Part shown: piece by piece, positions 34,589 through 43,002 of the stretch | Numbering within the stretch: the stretch's first letter is position 1 | Layout of the letters: every line of letters starts with the position of its first letter | Source of the DNA: Verrucomicrobiales bacterium | GTDB lineage: Bacteria > Verrucomicrobiota > Verrucomicrobiia > Verrucomicrobiales > V1-33 | Length of the DNA: 64,000 nt | Assembly: GCA_028293125.1 (NCBI GenBank) | Contig: JAQGPJ010000077.1 | Location: 1 to 64,000, forward strand | Reading direction: 5' to 3' | The notes under the pieces: generated by a model | The model's database searches: none | Told to the model about the DNA's origin: nothing | The model's input: the letters and a program-made list of their open reading frames with translations, nothing else | Translations under genes and position numbers: made by a program

Positions 34589-37500
34589 TCAGTTGCGGTT
34601 GATCGTTTCGTCCAGGTTCAGGATGAGGTTGGCGGTCAGCGTCCAGGCGGCCAGTTCAGGCACCGCCCAGCGGGCGTCGGGCTTGGATTCGCCAAAGGTG
34701 ATGAGCTTGCCGGCCTCCTCAGGCGCGGCGGCGTATTTGGCCAGGCGGCTCTGGAGGAAATCCAGCGAGGTGGTGGCTTCGTCAGCCGTGGGCAGGCGGG
34801 AGAGCACGGTGCGCCACGCGAAGTTCAGCCGCTCCGACGCCGCCTGGGGATGATCCGGCGGGCAGGAGGCGAGGATGCGCTGGGCGAACATGCGGGCGGC
34901 CTCGACATGCTGCACGTCATTCATCAGCTGCAGCGCCTGCAGCGGCGTGTCGCTGCGCTCCCGCTGCGGACAGCTCTGCTCGCGGCTGGGGGCGTCGAAA
35001 TTGACCATGAACGGTGCGGGGGCCGTGCGCTTGAGGAAGGTGTAGAGGCTGCGGCGGTAGAGATTGCCGCCGTTGTCCTGCTTGTAGACCCGGGTGTTCG
35101 ATCCCGTATAGGCCACCGGCTCCCAGATATTTGGCGGCTGGTAGGGCTGGGCTCCGCGCCCGCCGGCGGTGAAGTCCATCAGGCCGCTGACATACAGTGC
35201 TTGGTCGCGCAGCTGTTCGGCATCCAGACGGAAGCGGGGGCCGCGGGCCAGGAAACGGTTCTCGGGATCAATCGACCACTCCGCTTCGGTGCCGGCGGCG
35301 GACCGGCGGAAGGCTTGGCTGGTGAGCATCAGGCGCATCAGCTTTTTCACATCCCAGCCGCTCTCCCCGAAGCGCACCGCCAGCCAGTCCAGCAGGGCGG
35401 GATTGCTCGGCAGTGCTCCCTGGGTGCCGAAGTCATGGCTGGTTTTCACCAAGCCGGTGCCGAACACCTGCTGCCAGAAGCGGTTCACGGTCACGCGGGA
35501 GGTCAGCGGATTTTCCGAAGACGTGAGCCAGCGGGCCAGGTCCATGCGGGTGGCTCGTCCCTGGGCCGAGCTTTTGTGCATCGGAGGCAGAATGGCCGGC
35601 ACGGCGGGCTCCACTTTGGCCCCCGGCTTGTCGTAGGCTCCGCGCTCCATCACAAAGCTGTCGCGCGGCATGGCCAGATCGTTCCAGATAAAGGTGGAGG
35701 GCAGATTGTCCTGATAGGTGCGGCGCTCCTGCCGCACGGTGTCCAACTGCGCGGTCTCCGCCGCGAAGGCGGGCTGGGTGAGAGTGCAGACACGCTGGAG
35801 ATAGAAGTCCCGCAGCCGGCGCAGATCGTCCGGGGGCAGGGGCTTGTCCGGTCCGGCGGCCAGCAGCCCGGCCAGAGAGCTGGGAACTCCCGACGGTTTG
35901 GTTTTGGCGGCGGCTTTGCGCCAGGCGAGGAAGGACTGGGCGGGATCCGACGCCGGGTCCACCCGGCCCTCCACCCCCATGTAGTCAAACCATGCGGTGC
36001 CATCCAGCACCGTGAAGGCATAACCGCTCACCTGCTTCCCGGCGGGCAGGCCGATTTTATCCGCCGCCACCTCCAGTTTCACCCATTTGCCAACCTCGGG
36101 CAGAGGACCGGCCACAAAACGCTCCGGAGTGCCGCGCTGGCCGAACTCAATGTCATCCGCGCCCCACAGCGCCCGGTGGCTCCAGCCGTTGGTGTGGAAC
36201 TGGATCATGACCTCCTTAGGCGGATGGGCGGGATCGAGATAAACGTAAAGATAGAATTTCCCCTCCACGGGCACCGTCAGCGGAGCAGCCCCGCCGAGGA
36301 AGACATCCTGCACGGTGCCGGCCCCGCCTCGCTTCAGCGAGCGCTTGCCGCTGAAGACCGGCTCCGGCGACATCGCAAACTGGGCAGGCGCGGCTCCCTC
36401 GTTGACTTTTGCCCCCTCGGGGAAGTTGTCCTCGAACCACACGCTGTCCGTGAGTTTCACCACCGGTTTGGGATCGGCCTCCGCCGGATCGGCATAGGTG
36501 ACGGCCGCCATTTTGGCGTCCATGGCCTGCTGGGCGCCGTCCACCCGGGCATCAAAAGCCCGCATTTTCTCCGGATAGTCCTCCGGCTTCAGCTTCAACA
36601 CCGGATTGGTCAGGAGGGCGTTGCCGTCCATAGCTGGGTCGGCATTGGAGTAAAAGAAGGAGTAGAGCTGGTAAAACTCCTTCTGGGTCAGCGGATCGTA
36701 CTTGTGGTCGTGGCACACGGCGCAGCCGGCGGTCAGGCCCAGCCACGTCTGGGCGGTGGTGGACGCGCGGTCCACGGCGTAGCGGAAAAGATACTCGGCG
36801 TCGATGGAGCCTCCCTCCCCGCTGGTGACGTTGCAGCGGTTGAATCCGGTGGCGGTCAGCTGGTCCTGGGTGGCGTCGGGGATGAGGTCACCGGCCAGCT
36901 GCTCGATGGTGAAGCGGTCAAAAGGCTGGTTGCCGTTGAAGGAGCGGACCACCCAGTCCCGGTAGGCCCACATCTGCCGCTCATTGTCCAGGTGCATGCC
37001 GTGGGTGTCCGCATACCGCGCGATGTCCAGCCAGTGGCGGGCCATCTCCTCGCCGTAGTGCGGCGAGGCCAGGTAGCGGTCCACCATGCGCTCATAGGCA
37101 TCCGGGGCGTCGTCGTTCAGCCACGCGCTGACCTCCTGAATGGAGGGCGGCAGCCCCGTCAGCGTGAAGCTCACGCGGCGGATCAGGGTCTCGCGGCTGG
37201 CTTCGGATTCCGCCTTCAGCTCCGGATGGCCGGCCAGGCTGGCGGCCAGAAATCCATCGATCCCGCCCTCCGGCGTGGGCGGTTTGACCGGGGTCTCAAA
37301 AGCCCAGTGCTTTTGGTAGGGCGCGCCCTGAACGATCCAGCGGCGGATGATCTCCTTCTCTTCCGGCTTCAGCTCCTTGTGGGAGTCCGGCGGCGGCATC
37401 ATGTCATCCGGGTCAGTGGTGACAATGCGCTGCCAGACCGGACTGGCCTCCGGATTGCCGGGCACGATGGCGGCCTCACGGTCCTTGTTTTTGGTGAATG

Positions 37501-37720
37501 CCCCCTCGGGAGTATCCAGCCGCAGCCCGGCCTCGCGCTTTTTGGCGTCGAAGCCGTGGCAGGCGAAACACTTGTCCGAGAGAATCGGACGCAGGTCCCG
37601 GTTGAAACTCAGCGGTGCCTCCTCGGCCGCCGCCAGCGCGCGGACGGCGGGAAACAGCGGCAGGCACAGCAGGGCCGCCGTCAGGAAAGGGGAACGGGAA
37701 CTGGGACGTGGGCTCGACAT
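34589..37720 (-). CDS. PSD1-type exported cytochrome protein (PSCyt1-DUF1549-DUF1553) with inserted domain
   Basis: A 1043-residue exported protein. The signal peptide (about 1-31) is followed by a heme-binding PSCyt1 domain with CFACH (51-55). DUF1549 follows (about 150-360; LIRRVSFTLTGLPPS, ARHWLDIARYADTHG, with a further CAVCH in TAGCAVCHDHKYDP). An inserted beta-rich domain of about 170 residues (near 450-620) looks like a carbohydrate-binding or lectin fold. DUF1553 completes the protein (LARWLTSSENPLTSRVTVNR, FGTGLVKTSHDFG). It is paired with the downstream DUF1501 gene. The role is unproven; substrate oxidation or polysaccharide use is the common guess. ATG 37720 gives a clean signal peptide. 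Confidence 0.92.
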   Translation of the reverse strand: MSSPRPSSRSPFLTAALLCLPLFPAVRALAAAEEAPLSFNRDLRPILSDKCFACHGFDAKKREAGLRLDTPEGAFTKNKDREAAIVPGNPEASPVWQRIVTTDPDDMMPPPDSHKELKPEEKEIIRRWIVQGAPYQKHWAFETPVKPPTPEGGIDGFLAASLAGHPELKAESEASRETLIRRVSFTLTGLPPSIQEVSAWLNDDAPDAYERMVDRYLASPHYGEEMARHWLDIARYADTHGMHLDNERQMWAYRDWVVRSFNGNQPFDRFTIEQLAGDLIPDATQDQLTATGFNRCNVTSGEGGSIDAEYLFRYAVDRASTTAQTWLGLTAGCAVCHDHKYDPLTQKEFYQLYSFFYSNADPAMDGNALLTNPVLKLKPEDYPEKMRAFDARVDGAQQAMDAKMAAVTYADPAEADPKPVVKLTDSVWFEDNFPEGAKVNEGAAPAQFAMSPEPVFSGKRSLKRGGAGTVQDVFLGGAAPLTVPVEGKFYLYVYLDPAHPPKEVMIQFHTNGWSHRALWGADDIEFGQRGTPERFVAGPLPEVGKWVKLEVAADKIGLPAGKQVSGYAFTVLDGTAWFDYMGVEGRVDPASDPAQSFLAWRKAAAKTKPSGVPSSLAGLLAAGPDKPLPPDDLRRLRDFYLQRVCTLTQPAFAAETAQLDTVRQERRTYQDNLPSTFIWNDLAMPRDSFVMERGAYDKPGAKVEPAVPAILPPMHKSSAQGRATRMDLARWLTSSENPLTSRVTVNRFWQQVFGTGLVKTSHDFGTQGALPSNPALLDWLAVRFGESGWDVKKLMRLMLTSQAFRRSAAGTEAEWSIDPENRFLARGPRFRLDAEQLRDQALYVSGLMDFTAGGRGAQPYQPPNIWEPVAYTGSNTRVYKQDNGGNLYRRSLYTFLKRTAPAPFMVNFDAPSREQSCPQRERSDTPLQALQLMNDVQHVEAARMFAQRILASCPPDHPQAASERLNFAWRTVLSRLPTADEATTSLDFLQSRLAKYAAAPEEAGKLITFGESKPDARWAVPELAAWTLTANLILNLDETINRN

Positions 37721-37963
37721 GGCTTTGGCGGAGGGGCTTGGAAAAGACCTTAATTTACCAAGCCCGATTACTGGTGTCGAACTCCGAATCTTGCGCTCCG
37801 GGGATTTCATGCCGGGAAAGCATTGGTGAGTGGTGGGTTTGGTGGGGTTTTGAGGATGCCTGCCACTCCGCTACTTCGCTTTTCCTGTTATAACGGCTGA
37901 TGCCCAGACCACGCCCCCGTCAGTCCTGAGTCTGCTGATGGTCGTACTGTGAATGAATGGCCG

Positions 37964-38662
37964 TCATTGCATCCCTTGGCTCACATCGGCATGGATACTT
38001 GTAAATGGAGAAAGTGTCTGGTTCGAGTTTTCGGTCAGTTCCCGCACCTCCATACTTCCCATGGCTGAGGCGGCGAGACGTTCCCCAAGAGCATCCATGG
38101 TGAGATTGGTGAAGAGCTGTCGGAATCCCTCCTGATCGTCGGAAACTTTGGCGGGCACATAAATGACAAAATCAAAGGAGCCCTCCTTGTTTTTGGATTT
38201 GGTGTAACGCCATTCACCGGCCTTCAGCCTCGCACTGCCGGACTGAATCTCTGTGTCCGGGCTGAATTTCACTGGCTGTTTAAGCGCGGTGAACGTCCAG
38301 CCCTCTATTTTGGGGGCCGAAGTGATAAACTGGTCAACGGCGTCGAAATAGGTAGCCTGCCCGTGAACGGTGACGATCATTTCGTTGCCTTTCTCCGAGG
38401 CTCCAAAGAAAGGGGCAAACTCCGGATGGATTTCGCGGAGTTTGGCTCCCACCTCCGTCACTGTATCCTCCAATCTCTGCTGGAGTTTCGAGTCCGACCG
38501 AGCTGCGGTTGCGGAGTCATAGCTGAATAATTCGGCAAATTCGGATTTTCGGGAATCAAACCACGGCCAAAAGGCGTTTTTGCTGGTTTTGGAGGAATCC
38601 GAACATGCGGAAAACAGTGTGACGGCAAGGAGTGGGAGGATCAGGAGGCGCAGGAACATCAT
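37964..38662 (-). CDS. Putative lipoprotein of unknown function
   Basis: A 232-residue protein with a lipoprotein signal MMFLRLLILPLLAVTLFSAC; the acylated cysteine is residue 20. The mature region is mixed alpha/beta with no domain I recognise: FWPWFDSRKSEFAELFSYD near the N-terminus and SFDFVIYVPAKVSDDQEGF in the middle. Base composition is noticeably more AT-rich than its neighbours. It stands alone between two transcription units on the same strand. Two ATG codons are adjacent (38662 and 38659). Confidence 0.72.
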   Translation of the reverse strand: MMFLRLLILPLLAVTLFSACSDSSKTSKNAFWPWFDSRKSEFAELFSYDSATAARSDSKLQQRLEDTVTEVGAKLREIHPEFAPFFGASEKGNEMIVTVHGQATYFDAVDQFITSAPKIEGWTFTALKQPVKFSPDTEIQSGSARLKAGEWRYTKSKNKEGSFDFVIYVPAKVSDDQEGFRQLFTNLTMDALGERLAASAMGSMEVRELTENSNQTLSPFTSIHADVSQGMQ

Positions 38663-38752
38663 TTTGAGATAGCTTCCCGAACTATGTCATAAACCGGGAA
38701 ATTGTCTTATCCATAAGCACATGCCTCCTGCCGGCTGGCATTGGGAAAATTG

Positions 38753-40210
38753 CTACCCCTTGTTCGCCAGCTCCGTGGCGAGGTGGCCGAGCACCGCGAC
38801 AGAACGCTCGATGAGCGGGCTCCAGGGATGACCACAGTTAAGGCGGATAAAGTTGCGGCAGCCGCCGTCAGGTGCGAAGAGGGGGCCGGGGGCCACGCTG
38901 ATGCCGGCGGCGCGTGCGCGTTGGAAGAGCTCGATGGAGTCCACGCGGGCAGGAAGCTCGCACCACAGCACCAGATTGCCCTGCGGGCGGGAGAGCCCGA
39001 TGCCGGGGGGAAAGCTGGCGGCCACGGCCTCGCGCATATGCTCCATCTGGGAACGGTAGGCCTGACGCAGGGAGCGCAGGTGCCGGTCATAACCGCCATG
39101 CTTTAGGAATTCCGCAACCGCCAGAGTGGGCAGCGTGGCGTTGGCCAGGGAACTGATCTGCTTGAGCCGCATCAGCTGCGCGTGCCAGCGCCCGCCGGAG
39201 ATATAACCAATGCGGTAGCCGGGCGCGAGAGTCTTGGAGAAGGAGCCGCAGAGGATGACGGAGCCGTTGCGGTCAAAGGCCTTCAGACAGCGGGGGCGGG
39301 TGCCCTGATGCTGGAGATCGCCGTAGGTGTCGTCCTCGATGATGGGGATGCCGCGCGGACCCACCAGATCCATCAGCGCTTTTTTCCTATCCTCGGGCAT
39401 GAGAAAGCCGGTGGGGTTGTGGAAGTTGGGGATGAGCAGGCAGGCAGCCACGCGGGTTTTGCGCAGGGCCGTGGCCAGCATTTCGAGGTCAATGCCGGTC
39501 TCGCTGTCCACGGGAATGGGCAGAGCCTTCAGGCGGGATTCCCGCAATACGCTGGACAGGCCGAAGTAGGTGGGCGACTCCACAACCACGGTGTCGCCGG
39601 GCTGGCAGGTGGCGCGCAGGGCCAGCGCCAGGGCTTCGGTGCAGCCATTGGTGACCATGAACTCATCGGGCTGAAGGGCACAGCCCCAGTCGAGCGAGCG
39701 GCGGGCAAGCTCACGCCGCAGGATTTCACTGCCGGGCATGACATCGTAGGACACTCCGGCTCCCGGAATGCGGCGGGCAATGGCCCCCATGATGCGCGCC
39801 AGCTTCTCCCCCGGCAGGAGTTCCGGGCTGGGCAGGGCGGCCCCGAGGGGCACAAAGGCCGGATCACCGTGGTCCGACATGAGGGTGTCCAGCGGATCGA
39901 GGCTGGAGAAATCGGTGATGCGCGGTGCGGGCCGGCCCCAGCCGGGCATGCGCACAGCATCCGCCTGCCGCCGGCGGACAAAGTAGCCGGACTTGGGACG
40001 GGCCTCGATCAGGCCCCGCGTTTCCAGAGCCGCGTAGGCGTTGAGGGCGGTGGGCACGCTGACTTTTTGCTGGCGTCCGAACTGGCGGACGGAGGGCACA
40101 CGGTCGCCGGGCCGGAGGGACTGGTTCCGGATCATGCCTTCCAGCACCCCGGCCAGCCGCAGATAGACCGGGCCGGATTCGGGCGGAGGGATCAGATTGG
40201 TTTTAGGCAT
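38753..40210 (-). CDS. MocR-type regulator (GntR winged helix fused to PLP aminotransferase fold)
   Basis: A 485-residue transcription regulator. The N-terminal GntR winged helix (about 10-80) has LRPGDRVPSVRQFGRQQKVSVPT. The C-terminal fold-type I aminotransferase-like domain contains NFHNPTG, DDTYGDLQ and the PLP-binding lysine in CGSFSKTLAPGYRIGY (Lys326). MocR regulators sense PLP-linked amino compounds and usually control a divergent gene. Here the divergent genes are DUF2917 and an EamA exporter, and the shared intergenic region holds repeated CAGATG-type sequences. The ligand is unknown; an amino acid or a vitamin B6 compound is plausible. Confidence 0.93.
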   Translation of the reverse strand: MPKTNLIPPPESGPVYLRLAGVLEGMIRNQSLRPGDRVPSVRQFGRQQKVSVPTALNAYAALETRGLIEARPKSGYFVRRRQADAVRMPGWGRPAPRITDFSSLDPLDTLMSDHGDPAFVPLGAALPSPELLPGEKLARIMGAIARRIPGAGVSYDVMPGSEILRRELARRSLDWGCALQPDEFMVTNGCTEALALALRATCQPGDTVVVESPTYFGLSSVLRESRLKALPIPVDSETGIDLEMLATALRKTRVAACLLIPNFHNPTGFLMPEDRKKALMDLVGPRGIPIIEDDTYGDLQHQGTRPRCLKAFDRNGSVILCGSFSKTLAPGYRIGYISGGRWHAQLMRLKQISSLANATLPTLAVAEFLKHGGYDRHLRSLRQAYRSQMEHMREAVAASFPPGIGLSRPQGNLVLWCELPARVDSIELFQRARAAGISVAPGPLFAPDGGCRNFIRLNCGHPWSPLIERSVAVLGHLATELANKG

Positions 40211-40246
40211 GGCTTTAGATTAGCCTGGAGCCGGCGCGGCGGCAGA

Positions 40247-40302
40247 CACAGATGGATGAAAATCGAAATTGCACAGATGACCGGGACTGCCATCTGTATA
40301 AG
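40247..40302. promoter_or_regulatory. Candidate MocR operator in the divergent promoter region
   Basis: The element CACAGATG occurs twice as a direct repeat (40247-40254 and 40272-40279) and once inverted (CATCTGT, 40291-40297). The second and third copies form a perfect 7-bp inverted repeat ACAGATG/CATCTGT with an 11-bp spacer. The inverted copy runs into a -10-like TATAAG (40297-40302) for the rightward genes. No good -35 lies at normal spacing, as expected of an activator-dependent promoter. Confidence 0.55.
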
Positions 40303-40359
40303 CACGATTTTTGACTGGCTGAATCTGTTTAATCTCCAAAGCCGTGCCAGAGTGAGGCC

Positions 40360-40737
40360 ATGAAAACGCTCGCCCTGACGCGCTGGCCGGCCCCGCAACC
40401 TGGCCAAAAAACCATTCCCGCCACTCCCCGGCCCAAAGGCTGTGCCGTCGGAGGGCCGGTGATTCCGGTCGCTTGGATCGGTGCCGCGATTCCTGCGCCG
40501 GGCGCACGGGAGCTGGCCAAAGATTCCATTCTGCGCCTTGACCGCCCACAGGGTGCGGAGGCGGTGAGCCTGGAGGTGCGGAGCGGCACCGTGTGGCTGA
40601 CCTCCACACCGGCCGATAGGGATATTCTGCTTCAGGCCGGGGAATCGCTTTGCCTGCGCGGGCCTTGGCCGATGATCCTGCAGGCGCTGGAGGACTCTGC
40701 GGTCCGGATAAATCCGATGCCGAACGGTCAAATGTGA
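40360..40737 (+). CDS. DUF2917 domain protein
   Basis: A 125-residue protein whose second half matches DUF2917: VSLEVRSGTVWLTSTPADRDILLQ-type beta strands (key part VRSGTVWLTSTP), then LQAGESLCLRGPW and LQALEDSAVRI. The fold is probably cupin-like. The first 50 residues are low-complexity and Pro-rich. DUF2917 genes are often found beside MocR/GntR-aminotransferase regulators and small-molecule exporters, as here. Its stop overlaps the EamA start by one base (TGATG), indicating co-translation. Function is unknown. Confidence 0.82.
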   Translation: MKTLALTRWPAPQPGQKTIPATPRPKGCAVGGPVIPVAWIGAAIPAPGARELAKDSILRLDRPQGAEAVSLEVRSGTVWLTSTPADRDILLQAGESLCLRGPWPMILQALEDSAVRINPMPNGQM

Positions 40738-41801
40738 TGAGTGACACCCTGACGGATTCCCTGCCCGGAGGAAAACCCATGGCCTTCTCCTCCGATGCCG
40801 CCGGCGGCATCGGGGCAGGTCAGGAGCACGGACTTCAACCGGCCGCACAGGAGCATTCCGCGCCGCGGACCTTGAAACCGGCCCCGCTGGCTTTGATCAT
40901 TGCGGCCTTCGCAGCGGTTTATCTGATCTGGGGCTCCACTTATCTGGGCATCACCCTCGCAGTGCAGTCCATTCCGCCGTTTCTCATGGCCGGTGGTCGG
41001 TTTGTCCTGGCAGGCGGATTTCTACTGATGGTGATGCGCGGCCGGGGAGTGCCCTGGCCATCGCGGCGGGAGTGGATCAGCGCCGCGGTGATCGGCGCGC
41101 TGCTGATTCTGGCGGGGAATGGCGGAGTCTCGTGGGCGCAGGGAAAGGTGGCGTCCGGTATTTCCGCGCTGATCGTCGCCTCCGTGCCGCTGTGGATCAT
41201 GCTGGTGGACTGGCTGCGGCCCCGCGGCGTGCGGCCCTCCGGACTGGTGCTGCTGGGACTGCTGGCGGGGGCGGCGGGCGTGGTGATGATCATCCTGACC
41301 CGCGACTCCCATGGACACCGGGCCACGGATCCCGCGGGGGCCGCCGTGCTGCTGGTCTCATCCCTGTGCTGGGCGCTGGGATCGGTTTACTCCCGGCACT
41401 CTCCCAAGCCGGCCTCAGCCCTGACCGGCGTAGGCATGCAGATGCTGGCGGGCGGACTGCTGCAGCTTCTAACCGGTTTACTGCTTGGGGAGGCGCACCG
41501 CTTCCATCCCTTGCAAGTGACCGCCGCCTCCGCCTGGGCTTTTGTGTATCTCACAGCGGTCGGCTCCCTCGTTGGCTATACCGCCTATGTCTGGCTGCTG
41601 CAGGTCAGCACCCCGGCGCGGGTGTCCACCTATGCCTATGTGAACCCTTTTGTGGCCGTGCTGCTGGGGCATCTGGTGCTGAAGGAGAACCTGCCCGGTC
41701 CGGTGCTGCTGGCGGGGGTGCTGATTCTGGTGTCGGTGGTGATGATCACGCGCACGCCCAGGCTGCAACCGAAGGCATTGCCGGAGCCGGAAGGATTGTA
41801 G
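40737..41801 (+). CDS. EamA/DMT-family exporter
   Basis: A 354-residue drug/metabolite transporter with ten predicted membrane helices in two EamA repeats. The first repeat starts at about residue 52 with AAFAAVYLIWGSTYLGITLAV-type sequence (YLIWGSTYLGI is the hallmark). The second repeat ends at VNPFVAVLLGHLVLKENL. The first 48 residues are a hydrophilic extension. The likely role is export of an amino acid or metabolite across the inner membrane under control of the divergent MocR regulator. It is co-translated with DUF2917 and followed by a terminator. Confidence 0.92.
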   Translation: MSDTLTDSLPGGKPMAFSSDAAGGIGAGQEHGLQPAAQEHSAPRTLKPAPLALIIAAFAAVYLIWGSTYLGITLAVQSIPPFLMAGGRFVLAGGFLLMVMRGRGVPWPSRREWISAAVIGALLILAGNGGVSWAQGKVASGISALIVASVPLWIMLVDWLRPRGVRPSGLVLLGLLAGAAGVVMIILTRDSHGHRATDPAGAAVLLVSSLCWALGSVYSRHSPKPASALTGVGMQMLAGGLLQLLTGLLLGEAHRFHPLQVTAASAWAFVYLTAVGSLVGYTAYVWLLQVSTPARVSTYAYVNPFVAVLLGHLVLKENLPGPVLLAGVLILVSVVMITRTPRLQPKALPEPEGL

Positions 41802-41852
41802 GGCACAGAGCACCACTGGGGCGGATTCCCGGGACAACCGGATCAGTCAATA

Positions 41853-41888
41853 TCCCTGACCGCTGTCTGGCGGTCAGGGAAAGTTTTG
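41853..41888 (+). terminator. Intrinsic terminator after the EamA gene
   Basis: An 11-bp perfect stem (TCCCTGACCGC at 41853-41863, GCGGTCAGGGA at 41870-41880), loop TGTCTG, followed by AAGTTTTGC. The U-tract is short but the stem is strong and lies 52 bases after the EamA stop. Confidence 0.75.
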
Positions 41889-41906
41889 CTCTCCAAGGGT
41901 AAAATA

Positions 41907-41934
41907 TTGCGCACCGCCGTGAACTTGTTATAAT
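41907..41934 (+). promoter_or_regulatory. Extended -10 promoter of the PEP-CTERM gene
   Basis: A perfect extended -10, TGTTATAAT (41926-41934), with a weak -35 TTGCGC (41907-41912) 16 bp upstream. Transcription should start about seven bases after the -10, at 41940-41942, on or beside the tandem ATG codons (41937 and 41940). A leaderless mRNA is predicted. Confidence 0.7.
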
Positions 41935-41936
41935 TG

Positions 41937-42851
41937 ATGATGGGATTTTGGAGTTTCAGCATCAAAACAGCTTTTTATCTGACGGTTCTGTCACGGGCCT
42001 GCGCCGCCAACCTGTATCTGGCGGATGACCAGCGTTTCTCGCTTTTCGATACCGGCACCGGCATCAAGACCCGGGTCGCCACCGGGACGCCGGGCACCGT
42101 GGTCAACAATTCCTTCGAGGTTCACGACGGCACCGCCTTTCAGGGAGGGCAAGCCGGGGCGCGGAGCGCAGTTTCCGTGACCGACTTGGCCACCGGGGCC
42201 TCGCGGAACTTCACCCTCTCCAAAACCGTCCTGCCGCAGTTTGGCGGATTCTGGAACGGGAATCTCATCCTGGCGGACGACAGTGATTATTACTCCTTCG
42301 ATCCGCTCACGGGAAAGGAGACCTTTCTCGCCAAGGGGCTGCTCAGCACGGTCGTCAACTCCTCCTTCGAGGTTCATGAGGGCGTCGCTTACCACGGAGG
42401 GCTTATCGGAGGGCAGAACGCCATCTCCGCCGTCAATCTGCTCACCGGTGTTTCGCGGAGTTTCCAGATTCCCGGTCTGAAATATATCCAGTTCGGAGGC
42501 TTTTGGAATGACAGCCTCATCCTGGCTGATGACACGAAGTATTACGCCTTCGACCCCTCCACGGGCAAAACCACGCGCCTTGCCACGGGTGCCCTCGGCA
42601 CGGTGATGAATTTCTCTTTTGAGGTGCAGGACGGAATCGCCTATCAGCTGGGTCTCGGCGGTGGCCGGCCGGCGGTGGCAGTGACCAATCTCTCCACTGG
42701 CGCTTCGAAGTATGTCGTTCTGCCGGGAGGCGGTTTTCCCCAGTTCGGAGGGTTCGCCGCTGTGCCTGAGCCGGCAGCCGGGGCTCTGATGCTGCTGGGA
42801 TTGGGATGGTGTGGTTTTTCCCGGAGAGCCGCCGAAAACCGCCGGGGATAA
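41937..42851 (+). CDS. PEP-CTERM protein with three propeller-like repeats
   Basis: About 304 residues. A signal peptide precedes three copies of an about 75-residue repeat, each with LADD..(Y/F)..FD..TG, then (V)..SFEV.(D/E)G.A(Y/F) and ending QFGGF. The repeats begin near residues 26, 98 and 180 and look like blades of a beta-propeller, though three blades would need a partner. The C-terminus is a PEP-CTERM sorting signal: VPEP, a hydrophobic stretch (GALMLLGLGWCGF) and a basic end (SRRAAENRR). Exosortase, which would cut and sort it, is not in the window. Surface or matrix location is expected. Starts 41937 and 41940 are equivalent. Confidence 0.85.
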   Translation: MMGFWSFSIKTAFYLTVLSRACAANLYLADDQRFSLFDTGTGIKTRVATGTPGTVVNNSFEVHDGTAFQGGQAGARSAVSVTDLATGASRNFTLSKTVLPQFGGFWNGNLILADDSDYYSFDPLTGKETFLAKGLLSTVVNSSFEVHEGVAYHGGLIGGQNAISAVNLLTGVSRSFQIPGLKYIQFGGFWNDSLILADDTKYYAFDPSTGKTTRLATGALGTVMNFSFEVQDGIAYQLGLGGGRPAVAVTNLSTGASKYVVLPGGGFPQFGGFAAVPEPAAGALMLLGLGWCGFSRRAAENRRG

Positions 42852-43002
42852 AAGGTAAACTTATCCTATGCTTTATTCCGGACGGGTCTTTGCAGGAGCC
42901 GGGGAACAGCTCCGAAGTGCGGTGAAACCAACACCGGAACTGAAAAATAGCGCCATCCCCGCAGTCCGCTTTCCGCGTTATCCGGAAACAACTTGGACTG
43001 TT

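Noticed and set aside
34850-37753. Rightward open frame opposite the PSD1 gene
   Set aside because: Shadow; PSD1 carries the heme motif and DUF1549/DUF1553 signatures.
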